Shown here: positions 9,982 through 18,129 of the stretch, one piece after another
Layout of the letters: each line of letters starts with the position of its first letter
Position numbering within the stretch: position 1 is the stretch's first letter
NCBI RefSeq assembly: GCF_020594515.1
Contig: NZ_JAJCTH010000002.1
Coordinates: forward strand, 269,998 to 333,997
Direction of reading: 5' to 3'
DNA from: Rhodoferax sp. U2-2l
Lineage (GTDB): Bacteria > Pseudomonadota > Gammaproteobacteria > Burkholderiales > Burkholderiaceae_C
Length of the DNA stretch: 64,000 bases
Notes under the pieces: model-generated
What the model saw: only the letters and a program-made list of their open reading frames with translations
Databases searched by the model: none
What the model was told of the DNA's origin: nothing
Position numbers and translations under genes: made by a program

Positions 9982-10209
9982 ATGCCTTTGATGGATCTCC
10001 CGTCCGCGCTGATGCTGGCTAGCTTGCTGCTGTTTTTAGCCTCAGTGGTGACGCTGCTGTGGGTGACCTGGCGCCACCATCGTCTGGGCCAGCAGACCCA
10101 AACCAACTTTCACGCCAGGTTGAGCGTGGAAATGGCGTGGACGCTGGTGCCTGCCGTGATCGTTCTGGCGTTGGTCTGGCCGATTGCCCAGGCGTTCTGG
10201 AGCCGCTGA
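9982..10209 (+). CDS. Short membrane protein resembling the COX2 transmembrane hairpin
   Basis: A 75-residue protein with two predicted membrane helices (about residues 9-29 and 50-72). Its second half, NFHARLSVEMAWTLVPAV and the following helix, aligns with QFHDNTKVEILWTVVPFV in the CtaC protein encoded just downstream (CtaC residues 95-112). It therefore looks like the membrane anchor of cytochrome oxidase subunit II without the copper domain. It starts 2 nt after the methyltransferase stop and precedes ctaC by 146 nt. Whether it is a decayed duplicate or a small oxidase accessory subunit cannot be decided from sequence. Confidence 0.6.
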   Translation: MPLMDLPSALMLASLLLFLASVVTLLWVTWRHHRLGQQTQTNFHARLSVEMAWTLVPAVIVLALVWPIAQAFWSR

Positions 10210-10273
10210 CCACCCCGCCTGCCGACGGTAAAACCAGCCTGCCGTCATGGTTTTTGCAGGAAACCCTGGTGAC

Positions 10274-10305
10274 GGCACGGTCACTGTGAACAATCGGACC
10301 GTGCC
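10274..10305 (+). promoter_or_regulatory. Hairpin in the ctaC leader
   Basis: ggcacggtc (10274-10282) pairs perfectly with gaccgtgcc (10297-10305) around a 14-nt loop, 51 nt upstream of the ctaC start. An overlapping alternative stem, gtgac (10269-10273) with gtcac (10280-10284), would compete with it. There is no T-run, so attenuation or an operator is more likely than simple termination. Confidence 0.35.
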
Positions 10306-10355
10306 ATGGCTGCGGGCACGGCGGTGTGTTCACCAACCCAGAACGTGGGGGATCA

Positions 10356-11531
10356 ATGGTCACCAAATCGACTGGATGCCTTCTGGAACGGATCCCAGCG
10401 CTGGTTGCAACAACCGGCAAGGGGGTGGTTGTGGGTGTTGTGTTGTTGGGTTGCAACCTGATCATGGCCGCTTGGGAACATGGTTTGCAAGACCCGGTGA
10501 CCGCCAGTGCGCGCCAGGCCCAGGATTTACACACCTGGATGATGTGGCTGATCTCCATCATCTTCTTCGGCGTTTTTTCGGTGCTGGCGTATTCGCTGTA
10601 TGCCCACCGCAAGTCCAGGGGGCACCAGGCCGCCCAATTTCATGACAACACCAAGGTCGAGATTCTGTGGACCGTGGTGCCGTTTGTGATTCTGGTGGTG
10701 GTGGCCGTGCCGTCCACCCGCGCGCTGGTGAATATGCGCGACACCTCGCAGCCAGACCTGACCGTGAAAGCCACCGGCTACCAGTGGAAGTGGGGTTATG
10801 AATACCTGACCGGTGACGCTGCAGGCATCAGGTTTCAGAGTGTGCTGGCAACCACCCAGGAGCAGATCAAAGGTCAAGCACCCAAAGGCGAAAACTACTT
10901 GCTGGACGTGGACCGGCCGCTGGTTGTTCCGGTCAACCGCAAGGTGCGTGTGCTGACCACCTCGGCCGACGTGATTCACGCCTGGTCGGTGCCAGCGTTT
11001 GCGGTCAAGACCGACGCGGTGCCCGGCTTTGTGCGCGAGACTTGGTTCCGCGCCGAGAAAGAGGGCACCTACCGCGGCCAGTGTTCGGAGCTGTGTGGCA
11101 AAGACCACGGCTTCATGCCGGTGGTGGTGGAGGTGGTGTCCGAACAGCAATATGCCGCGTGGACTGCCGAGCAAAAGACGCTGATGGCCGCCAATGTGGA
11201 GGACCCCAACAAGGTCTGGACCCTGGCCGAGCAGGTGGCACATGGCGAAAAAATCTATCTCGCCCATTGTGTTGCCTGTCACCAGGTCAACGGCAGCGGG
11301 CTGCCACCGGCCATTCCGGCGCTGGATGGCTCCAAATTGGTCACAGGTCCTAAGCTTGACCACATCGGCATCGTCCTGAATGGCAAGACAGGCACCGCCA
11401 TGGCGGCGTTTGGTGCGCAACTCAACAACACGGACTTGGCCGCTGTCGTGGCCTATGAGCGCAACGCCTGGGGCAACCATACCGGCGATGTCATCCAACC
11501 GGCTGAAGTACTGGCCCTGCGCGGCAAGTGA
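10356..11531 (+). CDS. ctaC: Cytochrome c oxidase subunit II with fused cytochrome c domain (caa3-type)
   Basis: Subunit II accepts electrons at the CuA centre. The 391-residue protein has a signal-like first helix, two membrane helices (about 59-83 and 101-121), and the CuA ligands H208, C243, E245, C247, H251 and M254 in HAWSVPAF and CSELCGKDHGFMP. A C-terminal cytochrome c domain has the heme motif CVACH at 305-309 and a plausible axial methionine near 349 (GTAMAAFG). The start at 10356 has a good ribosome site (gtgggggatca); an upstream GTG at 10326 does not. It is the first oxidase structural gene of the operon. Confidence 0.96.
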   Translation: MVTKSTGCLLERIPALVATTGKGVVVGVVLLGCNLIMAAWEHGLQDPVTASARQAQDLHTWMMWLISIIFFGVFSVLAYSLYAHRKSRGHQAAQFHDNTKVEILWTVVPFVILVVVAVPSTRALVNMRDTSQPDLTVKATGYQWKWGYEYLTGDAAGIRFQSVLATTQEQIKGQAPKGENYLLDVDRPLVVPVNRKVRVLTTSADVIHAWSVPAFAVKTDAVPGFVRETWFRAEKEGTYRGQCSELCGKDHGFMPVVVEVVSEQQYAAWTAEQKTLMAANVEDPNKVWTLAEQVAHGEKIYLAHCVACHQVNGSGLPPAIPALDGSKLVTGPKLDHIGIVLNGKTGTAMAAFGAQLNNTDLAAVVAYERNAWGNHTGDVIQPAEVLALRGK

Positions 11532-11564
11532 CCCGAATGACCCGCGCTCCAAGGAGGACACACC

Positions 11565-13181
11565 ATGTACGCCAGTGATACCGCCATCCACCCAGGCCAC
11601 GAGGGCCACGCGGCGCACGCTGGCCATCCCACCAAAGGCATCTTGCGCTGGGTCACCACCACCAACCACAAGGACATCGGCACGATGTACCTCTGGTTCA
11701 GCTTTGCCATGTTTCTGGTCGGTGGCGCCATGTCGCTGGTGCTGCGCGCGGAGTTGATGCAGCCGGGCATCCAGTTTGTGACGCCCGAGTTCTATAACCA
11801 GATGCTGACGCTGCATGCGCTGATCATGGTGTTCGGGGCCATCATGCCGGCGTTTGTCGGGTTCGCCAACTGGATGCTGCCGATGATGGTGGGCGCTTCC
11901 GACATGGCGTTTGGGCGCATGAACAACTGGAGCTTTTGGCTGCTGCCGCCCGCAGCCATCCTGCTGACCTCCTCACTGCTGATGCCCGGCGGCGCTGCCG
12001 GGACCGGCTGGACGCTGTACCCACCCTTGTCGGTACAGATGGGCATTGGCATGGACATGGCCATTTTTGCCATCCATATTCTCGGCATGTCCTCCATCAT
12101 GGGGGCGATCAACATCATCACCACCATCCTCAACATGCGCACGCCGGGCATGACGCTGATGAAGATGCCGATGTTCTGCTGGACCTGGCTGGTCACCGCC
12201 TTCCTGCTGATTGCGTCGATGCCGATCCTGGCCGGTGCGGTCACCATGCTGCTGACAGATCGCCATTTCGGCACCAGTTTCTTCAGCGCCGCCGGGGGCG
12301 GTGACCCGGTGCTGTTTCAACACATCTTCTGGTTTTTTGGCCACCCCGAGGTGTACATCATCGCCTTGCCGGCCTTTGGGGTGGTGTCGCACGTCATTCC
12401 GGCGTTTTCGCGCAAGCCGCTGTTTGGCTACACCTCGATGGTGTACGCCATTGCCGCGATTGGCCTGATTTCGTTTCTGGTCTGGGCGCATCACATGTAT
12501 GTGACCGGCATCCCGCTGACCGGGCAGCTGTATTTCATGTACGCCACGCTGCTGATTGCCGTGCCCACCGGGGTCAAGGTGTTCAACTGGGTGACGACCA
12601 TGTGGCGCGGGTCGATCACGTTTGAGACGCCGATGCTGTTTGCGCTGGGTTTCCTGTTTCTGTTCACCATTGGCGGCCTGACCGGCTTGGTGCTGGCGAT
12701 CACCGCGGTGGACATCCAGCTTCAGGACACCTACTACGTGGTGGCGCATTTTCACTATGTGATGGTGGCCGGAGCGCTGTTCTCGGCCTACGCCGGGCTG
12801 TATTACTGGCTGCCCAAGTGGACCGGCTACATGTACAGCGAGAGACTGGGCCAATGGCATTTCTGGCTGTCGCTGGTGTTTTTCAACGTGGCTTTTTTCC
12901 CGCAGCACTTTTTGGGGCTGGCGGGCATGCCGCGGCGTATTCCGGACTACGCCCAGCAGTTCACCGAGTTCAATATGGTGTCGAGCATCGGCGCTTTTGG
13001 TTTTGGCATCAGCCAGTTGCTGGTGCTGGTGGTGGTGTTCAACACCCTGAGGCGCAAAGAAAAAGCCCCCGCCAAACCCTGGGAAGGTGCCGAAGGCCTG
13101 GAGTGGACGGTGTCGTCGCCCGCGCCGTACCACACCTTTGAAGTGCCGCCGCCGTTTGACACGTCACGGGCGCACGGCTGA
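11565..13181 (+). CDS. ctaD: Cytochrome c oxidase subunit I (A1 type)
   Basis: The catalytic subunit that reduces O2 at heme a3-CuB. Its 538 residues include the cross-linked His-Tyr motif and D-channel glutamate in HPEVY (H260, E262, Y264), and the D-channel N102, D113 and N120 in the NWMLPMMVGASDMAFGRMNN segment. The two adjacent copper histidines are in WAHHMYVTG, and the heme ligands are in AHFHYVMV. These features define an A1 heme-copper oxidase. The N-terminus is histidine-rich (residues 9-21), possibly a metal-handling tail. A strong ribosome site, aaggagga, sits 8 nt before the start. Confidence 0.98.
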   Translation: MYASDTAIHPGHEGHAAHAGHPTKGILRWVTTTNHKDIGTMYLWFSFAMFLVGGAMSLVLRAELMQPGIQFVTPEFYNQMLTLHALIMVFGAIMPAFVGFANWMLPMMVGASDMAFGRMNNWSFWLLPPAAILLTSSLLMPGGAAGTGWTLYPPLSVQMGIGMDMAIFAIHILGMSSIMGAINIITTILNMRTPGMTLMKMPMFCWTWLVTAFLLIASMPILAGAVTMLLTDRHFGTSFFSAAGGGDPVLFQHIFWFFGHPEVYIIALPAFGVVSHVIPAFSRKPLFGYTSMVYAIAAIGLISFLVWAHHMYVTGIPLTGQLYFMYATLLIAVPTGVKVFNWVTTMWRGSITFETPMLFALGFLFLFTIGGLTGLVLAITAVDIQLQDTYYVVAHFHYVMVAGALFSAYAGLYYWLPKWTGYMYSERLGQWHFWLSLVFFNVAFFPQHFLGLAGMPRRIPDYAQQFTEFNMVSSIGAFGFGISQLLVLVVVFNTLRRKEKAPAKPWEGAEGLEWTVSSPAPYHTFEVPPPFDTSRAHG

Positions 13182-13189
13182 GGGTTGCC

Positions 13190-13339
13190 ATGAAAAACGA
13201 TGCACTTCAACCCACACCCGCCAAGCGGCCCCCGCGCCAGACAGCGGCCAACCGGCGTCTGGCCATCGGCCTGGCCCTGCTGGCACTCGGCATGTTTGCC
13301 AGCTACATCCTGCGGCAGTGGTGGTTCTCCGCCCACTGA
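13190..13339 (+). CDS. Cytochrome oxidase small assembly protein
   Basis: A 49-residue reading frame, MKNDALQPTPAKRPPRQ to WWFSAH, with a basic N-terminus and one membrane helix at about residues 23-41. It lies 8 nt after ctaD and 7 nt before ctaG, in the same direction. Small single-helix proteins at exactly this position are annotated in Burkholderiales as cytochrome oxidase small assembly proteins. The assignment rests on size, topology and position rather than on a motif. Confidence 0.72.
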   Translation: MKNDALQPTPAKRPPRQTAANRRLAIGLALLALGMFASYILRQWWFSAH

Positions 13340-13346
13340 GCCCGAC

Positions 13347-13928
13347 ATGAGCGCCCCCGTCGTGCCCCCCCATACGCCAGTCAGGCTGGCCAATCGGCGC
13401 CTGGCGTGGCGGCTGATGTGGGTGGTGGCGGGCAGTTTGTTGTTTGCTGCGGTCCAGCCGTCGCTGTACCGAGCTTTTTGTGAATGGACTGGTATTTATG
13501 ACATCGACCGGGCTGGCAAACTGGCGCGCAGCACCGTGGCGGCACGCGCCATCGGGATCGAGTTCGATGCCAACAGTTTCGACAACGGGCTGCGTTTTAG
13601 CCCGGAAGTCAGCACCTTGTCGGTGCAGACCGGCGACATCATCCACCTGACGTATCGGGTTGAAAACACCCGTGACACCCCCGTGATCGGCCAGGCGGTG
13701 CCCAGCTACGGGCCAAAACACGCGGCCGAGTATGTGGTCAAGCTGGATTGCTTTTGCTTCAAACAGCAGACCTTTGCGCCACATGAGGTGCGCCAGCTGC
13801 CGGTGGTGTTCATCATTGACCCCCGCTTGCCGCCAGACCTGGCCACCGTGACCTTGTCCTACACGTTTTTTGAGGTGCCGGCGGGATCGGTGCAGGTAGC
13901 CGCAGCCAAGCCGCAGGCGGCACCATGA
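13347..13928 (+). CDS. ctaG: Cytochrome c oxidase assembly protein CtaG/Cox11 (CuB insertion)
   Basis: Cox11 delivers copper to the CuB site of subunit I. The 193-residue protein has one N-terminal membrane helix (about residues 19-40) and a periplasmic domain with the copper-binding CFCF motif in KLDCFCFKQQTF. DPRLPPDLATVTLSYTFF is the typical C-terminal signature. The start at MSAPVVPP was chosen because upstream codons in this frame overlap the small assembly gene. Its last 4 nt overlap the DUF2970 gene. Confidence 0.95.
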   Translation: MSAPVVPPHTPVRLANRRLAWRLMWVVAGSLLFAAVQPSLYRAFCEWTGIYDIDRAGKLARSTVAARAIGIEFDANSFDNGLRFSPEVSTLSVQTGDIIHLTYRVENTRDTPVIGQAVPSYGPKHAAEYVVKLDCFCFKQQTFAPHEVRQLPVVFIIDPRLPPDLATVTLSYTFFEVPAGSVQVAAAKPQAAP

Positions 13929-14131
13929 GCCAACGGCCAGCCAACTCGTCGGCGGTGGGGCGCACCTTGCGCACGGTGGGTTCGGCCATGTTCGGTGTGC
14001 GCGGTCAAAAGCGCCATGAGGAGGATGCCACGGCGCTGTCGCCGGTGGTCTTGGTGGTGGCCGCTGTGGTGTGTATGGTGTTGCTGGTGCTCGTTTTGGT
14101 CGGGCTGGCCTCCCTGGCAGCCGGGGGTTAG
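13925..14131 (+). CDS. DUF2970 membrane protein
   Basis: A 68-residue protein with the DUF2970 pattern: a basic amphipathic N-terminal half containing RTLRTVGSAMFGVRGQKR, an acidic spacer (HEEDATALSP) and one C-terminal membrane helix (about 40-64). Members lie between ctaG and ctaE in Burkholderiales oxidase operons and are presumed accessory to the oxidase; no biochemical role is known to me. It overlaps ctaG by 4 nt. Confidence 0.85.
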   Translation: MSQRPANSSAVGRTLRTVGSAMFGVRGQKRHEEDATALSPVVLVVAAVVCMVLLVLVLVGLASLAAGG

Positions 14132-14178
14132 CGCAGCGCCGATGTGGGATGGTTGACACAACTTTTCAGGAGATTGCC

Positions 14179-15033
14179 ATGAGCCACGCTGCAGAACCGT
14201 CCCGCTATTTTGTGCCGACGCCATCGTTCTGGCCGCTGGTGGGCTCGGGCGCGCTGCTGTTGCTGGCGTTTGGCGCCGTGCTCACCATGAACTCGGTCGC
14301 AAACGGCGCGTGGGTGTTGTTGGCCGGTTTTCTGGTGCTGCTGACCATGCTGGTGGGCTGGTTTGGCCGGGTGATCACCGAGTCTGAGGCCCATCTGTAC
14401 AACCTGCAGGTGGACCGCTCTTTTCGCCTGGCGATGGCCTGGTTCATTTTCTCGGAGGTGATGTTTTTTGCTGCCTTTTTTGGTGCACTGTTTTATGTGC
14501 GGGTGCTGGCGGTGCCAGACCTGGCCAGCCCGGCGCAGGCGCTGCTGTGGGATGGTTTTGCCAACACCTGGCCCACCGCCGGCCCGGCCGCCAAGGAGCT
14601 GTTTACCCCGATGCATGCCTGGGGTTTGCCCGCCATCAACACGGCGTTGCTGCTGAGTTCGGGCGTCACCATCACCTGGGCGCACTGGGGGCTGATCGAG
14701 GGCAAACGCACGCATCTGGTGGCGGGCCTGGCGCTGACGGTGCTGCTTGGGCTGGTTTTCCTCTCTGTTCAATGGGTCGAGTACCAAGAAGCCTATGACC
14801 ACATGAACCTGAAACTGACCAGCGGCGTCTACGGGTCCACCTTTTTCATGCTGACCGGGTTTCACGGCTTTCACGTCACGCTGGGCGCCATCATGCTGAT
14901 GGTTATTCTGGCGCGCGCCATCAAGGGCCACTTCACGCCGGAGCGGCACTTTGCCTTCAAGGCTGTGGCCTGGTATTGGCATTTTGTGGACGTGGTGTGG
15001 CTGATCCTGTTTGTGGTGATCTACTGGTTATGA
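14179..15033 (+). CDS. ctaE: Cytochrome c oxidase subunit III
   Basis: A 284-residue seven-helix protein that stabilises subunit I and its proton uptake path. Recognisable segments are AMAWFIFSEVMFFAAFFGALFY, SVQWVEYQEAYDHMNL, FFMLTGFHGFHVTLGAI and the C-terminal AVAWYWHFVDVVWLILF, in which the WHFVD signature is diagnostic. The ribosome site caggaga precedes the start by 5 nt, which decides this ATG over upstream codons in the same frame. It converges on the DUF2909 gene. Confidence 0.97.
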   Translation: MSHAAEPSRYFVPTPSFWPLVGSGALLLLAFGAVLTMNSVANGAWVLLAGFLVLLTMLVGWFGRVITESEAHLYNLQVDRSFRLAMAWFIFSEVMFFAAFFGALFYVRVLAVPDLASPAQALLWDGFANTWPTAGPAAKELFTPMHAWGLPAINTALLLSSGVTITWAHWGLIEGKRTHLVAGLALTVLLGLVFLSVQWVEYQEAYDHMNLKLTSGVYGSTFFMLTGFHGFHVTLGAIMLMVILARAIKGHFTPERHFAFKAVAWYWHFVDVVWLILFVVIYWL

Positions 15034-15038
15034 GGCGG

Positions 15039-15236
15039 TCACAAATGCCCGGTGATCCAGCCAAAATAATGTCCGCCCATCAACAGCACAAACAGCAGCA
15101 CCGACAGCGCAACGCGCCAGGTCAGCGCCTTCACGGCCCGGCGGGCGTTCTGCGGGGCGTCGCGAAACACGGGCAGCAGCGCGCTGCCCAGGCTGACCAG
15201 GATCGCGATGAGCAGGAGGATGACAACGTAACGCAT
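15039..15236 (-). CDS. DUF2909 twin-transmembrane protein
   Basis: A 65-residue protein with two membrane helices (about 3-22 and 40-60) joined by a basic cytoplasmic loop, VFRDAPQNARRAVKALTWR. This is the DUF2909 family of small twin-helix proteins that sit between ctaE and SURF1 in Burkholderiales, always on the opposite strand in the examples I recall. Function unknown; probably linked to oxidase assembly. Confidence 0.85.
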   Translation of the reverse strand: MRYVVILLLIAILVSLGSALLPVFRDAPQNARRAVKALTWRVALSVLLFVLLMGGHYFGWITGHL

Positions 15237-15277
15237 GGGCGCGTGGTGGGTGGTGGCAGGGGTGAAGGCGCGAGCTT

Positions 15278-16006
15278 ATGACTTTTCTGACAGGGGCGCA
15301 GGCCAAGCGTCTGGCCATCAGCCTGGCCCTGATCGCCGCCTGCCTGGGCATGGCGCGATTGCAATGGTGGCGGGCCCAGACGCGCGGCGCCACCTATGAG
15401 CAGCAGCAAGCCACGGCCAGTGCGCGTCCGATGGTGCTCAACGCCGCCCGGCGTGATGACCCCGTGCCGCCGTGGCACCCGGTGGCGGCGCACGGCGTCT
15501 GGCTGCCCAACAGCACCATTTTTCTGGACAACAAGATGTATCGCCAGCGGGTGGGTTACCAGGTGCTGACCGCCTTGCAGCTGGACGGCAGCCTGGCGGT
15601 GGTGCTGGTCAACCGGGGTTGGGTTGCAGCGCCGCGCCTGCGCTCCGAGTTGCCCGTGGTGACCACGCCGGGCGGCGCCGTGAGCGTTGTCGGCATCGCC
15701 CGCCCGTTTGAGGACAAGGTATTTGAATTGGGTCAGAGCGTGCCGGACGGCCCGGTGTGGCAGCACGTGCGCGAGCGCGACTACCGCCAGCGCAGCGGGC
15801 TGGATGTGCTGCCATTGATCGTGCTGCAGTCAGACGGCGTGCCGGGCGTACCGGGCGGGCCGGTAGCCGACGGTCTGGTGCGTGACTGGTCGGACGTCCG
15901 GGGCCCTGACAACCCGGCCTGGCGGCACATCGGTTACGCCATCATGTGGGTCGTTTTTGCGCTGATGGCCATCGGTTACAGCCTGGTCGCCTGGAAGCGG
16001 GCCTGA
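15278..16006 (+). CDS. SURF1 family cytochrome oxidase assembly protein
   Basis: A 242-residue protein with the SURF1 layout: an N-terminal membrane helix (about 10-27), a periplasmic domain and a C-terminal helix (about 216-238). Family signatures are the LQWWR segment, FLDNKMYRQRVGYQVLTAL and VVLVNRGWV, and the C-terminal HIGYAIMWVVFALMAIGYS. SURF1 helps place heme a in subunit I. It is divergent from the DUF2909 gene with 41 nt between starts. Confidence 0.92.
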   Translation: MTFLTGAQAKRLAISLALIAACLGMARLQWWRAQTRGATYEQQQATASARPMVLNAARRDDPVPPWHPVAAHGVWLPNSTIFLDNKMYRQRVGYQVLTALQLDGSLAVVLVNRGWVAAPRLRSELPVVTTPGGAVSVVGIARPFEDKVFELGQSVPDGPVWQHVRERDYRQRSGLDVLPLIVLQSDGVPGVPGGPVADGLVRDWSDVRGPDNPAWRHIGYAIMWVVFALMAIGYSLVAWKRA

Positions 16007-16049
16007 GCCCTGTGACGACATCCTTCAACCTCCCTACACGGCACTGCCC

Positions 16050-16634
16050 ATGACTGAATCCACTTTGAACCGGCCAGCCTCACGATCTTCGGGGCGCTGG
16101 GTCTTGCTTGTCATGGCTGCGGTATGTGTGCTGCCCTTGATGGCCGCGCTGTATTTTCATTTTGTGGCGCCGCCAGCGGTCACCACCATGGTCGGCCAGC
16201 CGTTGGCGCCGTTCGTTTTTCCGTACGCGGGTGTGCAGCAGCCCGATGGCCAGCCGCTGGCGGCGCCGGGTGTGGGTGGCCAGTGGCTGGTGGTGGTCAC
16301 GGGGCCGGGCAGTTGTGCCCAGGCGTGCCGCGACGCGCTGTACCTGACGCGCCAGGCCCGCACCGCGCAGGGTCGCAACATGGAGCGCATTCAACGGCTA
16401 TGGCTCCTGACCGATGCCACGCGGCCAGCCGACGAGTTGCTGGCCGTTCACCCGGATTTGCAGGTGCTTCGGGTGACTGATGAAGCTGTGGCGCAAAAGC
16501 TGGGCGGTGGTGCTGACGCGGCGGCGGCCCCGATCCATCTGGTGGACCGGCGGGGTTATGTTGTCTTCCGTTACGAGGCCACGGTGGAGCCGGCAGCGTT
16601 TATCCGCGAACTGCGCAAACTGGTCAAGTTTTAA
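16050..16634 (+). CDS. SCO-like membrane-anchored thiol protein
   Basis: A 194-residue protein with one membrane helix (about 17-37) followed by a periplasmic domain. The segment WLVVVTGPGSCAQACRDALYL has a CxxxC pair in the position where SCO1 proteins carry their copper-binding cysteines, and IHLVDRRGYVVFRY resembles the late strand of a thioredoxin fold. It lacks strong overall SCO1 motifs. Position after SURF1 suggests a role in copper or thiol handling for the oxidase. Its end overlaps the convergent oxidase-like gene by 11 bp. Confidence 0.65.
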   Translation: MTESTLNRPASRSSGRWVLLVMAAVCVLPLMAALYFHFVAPPAVTTMVGQPLAPFVFPYAGVQQPDGQPLAAPGVGGQWLVVVTGPGSCAQACRDALYLTRQARTAQGRNMERIQRLWLLTDATRPADELLAVHPDLQVLRVTDEAVAQKLGGGADAAAAPIHLVDRRGYVVFRYEATVEPAAFIRELRKLVKF

Positions 16635-18006
16635 GCGGTTGACGGGGGCGTCGCGGCAGCATGGCACGCAGGCAGACCACCACAAACATCACACCACCGA
16701 TGATCGCAATCAAGCCGCCCAGGCCCATCATGCCCATGCCTATTTTTTGGGGCAGCGAGGTCAGGACCTGCTCGGCACCGGCCACCTTGCGCTGCACGCC
16801 ATACCCGCCTGACCAGGCCAGGCCCAGCACATGCAGGAGTTGCCCACCGCCATACACATAGGGCTGCCAGCGGGCCAGCCGATCCTCCGGGGCGCCAAAT
16901 CCCAGACGCGGCAACACCACGTAGGTCAGCCCCATGAAGGCCAGCGTGACACCCACAATCGACCCGTGGTAGTGCGCGGGAATGACCACATTGGCCCCCT
17001 GGATCAGGTAGGCCAGCACCCCGCCGGTGACAAACAGGCCCATCGAGGCCAAAAGTGCCGATTTGGCGGGCGCCACCTGCCAGCGCACCTGCCACAGCGC
17101 TGCCGCCGCCAGCAGAACCAGCGGCGCCATCAGCGTGTGGCCGTGTGCCATCAGCTGCATGAAAGACCCCATGTGCTCGCCCGAGCCAACCTCATACCTG
17201 GCGTAAATCACCGGTACGGCCAGCAGCGGCAGGGCAGCGATCAGAAACAGGATGGCGGTGGCGCGACCCGATGTGGCCACGGGCGCGCCCAGCGCATCGG
17301 CCAGCCAGAACCAGGCCACGCAGGCCAGCAGCGCATGCTGAAACTGCAGCACATGACCGCCGCCCCAGAACACCCGTTCCCAGAGCAGCTGCCCCAACAC
17401 GTCGGTCACCGCCAGCCACGAGCCCACAAAACTGGCCAGGGCCACCGCCGCGGCGACGGCGCCCAGCCAAACGCCCAAACGCAGCGCGGCATCGGCGGGC
17501 ATCCCACCTTTGAAACTGATCTGTGGCGGGATGGTCAGCAAGGCCCGCACCACGGACAGGCCGACGCCGATCGCTGTCAGGACCAGTCCGGCGAAAAAGA
17601 CCGGCTGCTGCAGCACCGGAACGTAGTTGTTGAGCAGCGGCTGCGCATCGGGGAAAAACGGCGCCACACCGATGAGCGTGGTGCCCAACGTGGCCAGCCA
17701 AAAGCCGACCCAGCCCAGCGTCGCCCACCGGCTGTTGCCAGCCAGACTCCAAAGCACGGCCGCAAACGCCATGAACCAGATCAGCACCGACAGGTCCACA
17801 TGCACCACCAGCGCGGCGCGAAAAAAATCGCGCAGCGGAAACACGTGCTGAATCCCCGGCGTGCGCGACAGCACCAGCAGCAGCGCCAGCAGCCCGGAGC
17901 CGGTCAATGCGGCCAGCCCTAAGCCGAGCCAGGCACGCGCCAGCCGCGTTGAGGGGGCGTCCAAGCTTGCCATGGACAAACCGGACGGCGTGGTGATGGG
18001 CGGCAT
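16624..18006 (-). CDS. Divergent heme-copper oxidase subunit I homologue (NorB/CcoN-like)
   Basis: A 460-residue protein with about 12 membrane helices and the histidine skeleton of a heme-copper oxidase: H69 in VVHVDLS (low-spin heme), H218 in FWGGGHVLQF (helix VI copper), MAHGH at 286-290 (helix VII), and AHYHGS with H345 and H347 (hemes). The helix VI motif lacks the HPEVY tyrosine and glutamate of CtaD, and helix VII has histidines spaced H-G-H instead of adjacent. It therefore belongs to an outlying group, possibly nitric oxide reductase-like. The start at MPPITTPSG is a choice among several ATGs. It is divergent from ctaA. Confidence 0.78.
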   Translation of the reverse strand: MPPITTPSGLSMASLDAPSTRLARAWLGLGLAALTGSGLLALLLVLSRTPGIQHVFPLRDFFRAALVVHVDLSVLIWFMAFAAVLWSLAGNSRWATLGWVGFWLATLGTTLIGVAPFFPDAQPLLNNYVPVLQQPVFFAGLVLTAIGVGLSVVRALLTIPPQISFKGGMPADAALRLGVWLGAVAAAVALASFVGSWLAVTDVLGQLLWERVFWGGGHVLQFQHALLACVAWFWLADALGAPVATSGRATAILFLIAALPLLAVPVIYARYEVGSGEHMGSFMQLMAHGHTLMAPLVLLAAAALWQVRWQVAPAKSALLASMGLFVTGGVLAYLIQGANVVIPAHYHGSIVGVTLAFMGLTYVVLPRLGFGAPEDRLARWQPYVYGGGQLLHVLGLAWSGGYGVQRKVAGAEQVLTSLPQKIGMGMMGLGGLIAIIGGVMFVVVCLRAMLPRRPRQPLKT

Positions 18007-18129
18007 GTTTTGGGAAGGCTTTTTTCGGTTGTGAGCTATCTCAGCAGATAAACGCATCCAACTGTACGATAGGCGCGGTTTCGGTGCAGCTTTGAGACCT
18101 TATCCAGATGGACGGAGCCCAACCATGCG

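Noticed and set aside
10527..11816. A 429-codon open frame antisense to ctaC and the start of ctaD
   Set aside because: It is opposite two well-supported oxidase genes and has no recognisable domain.
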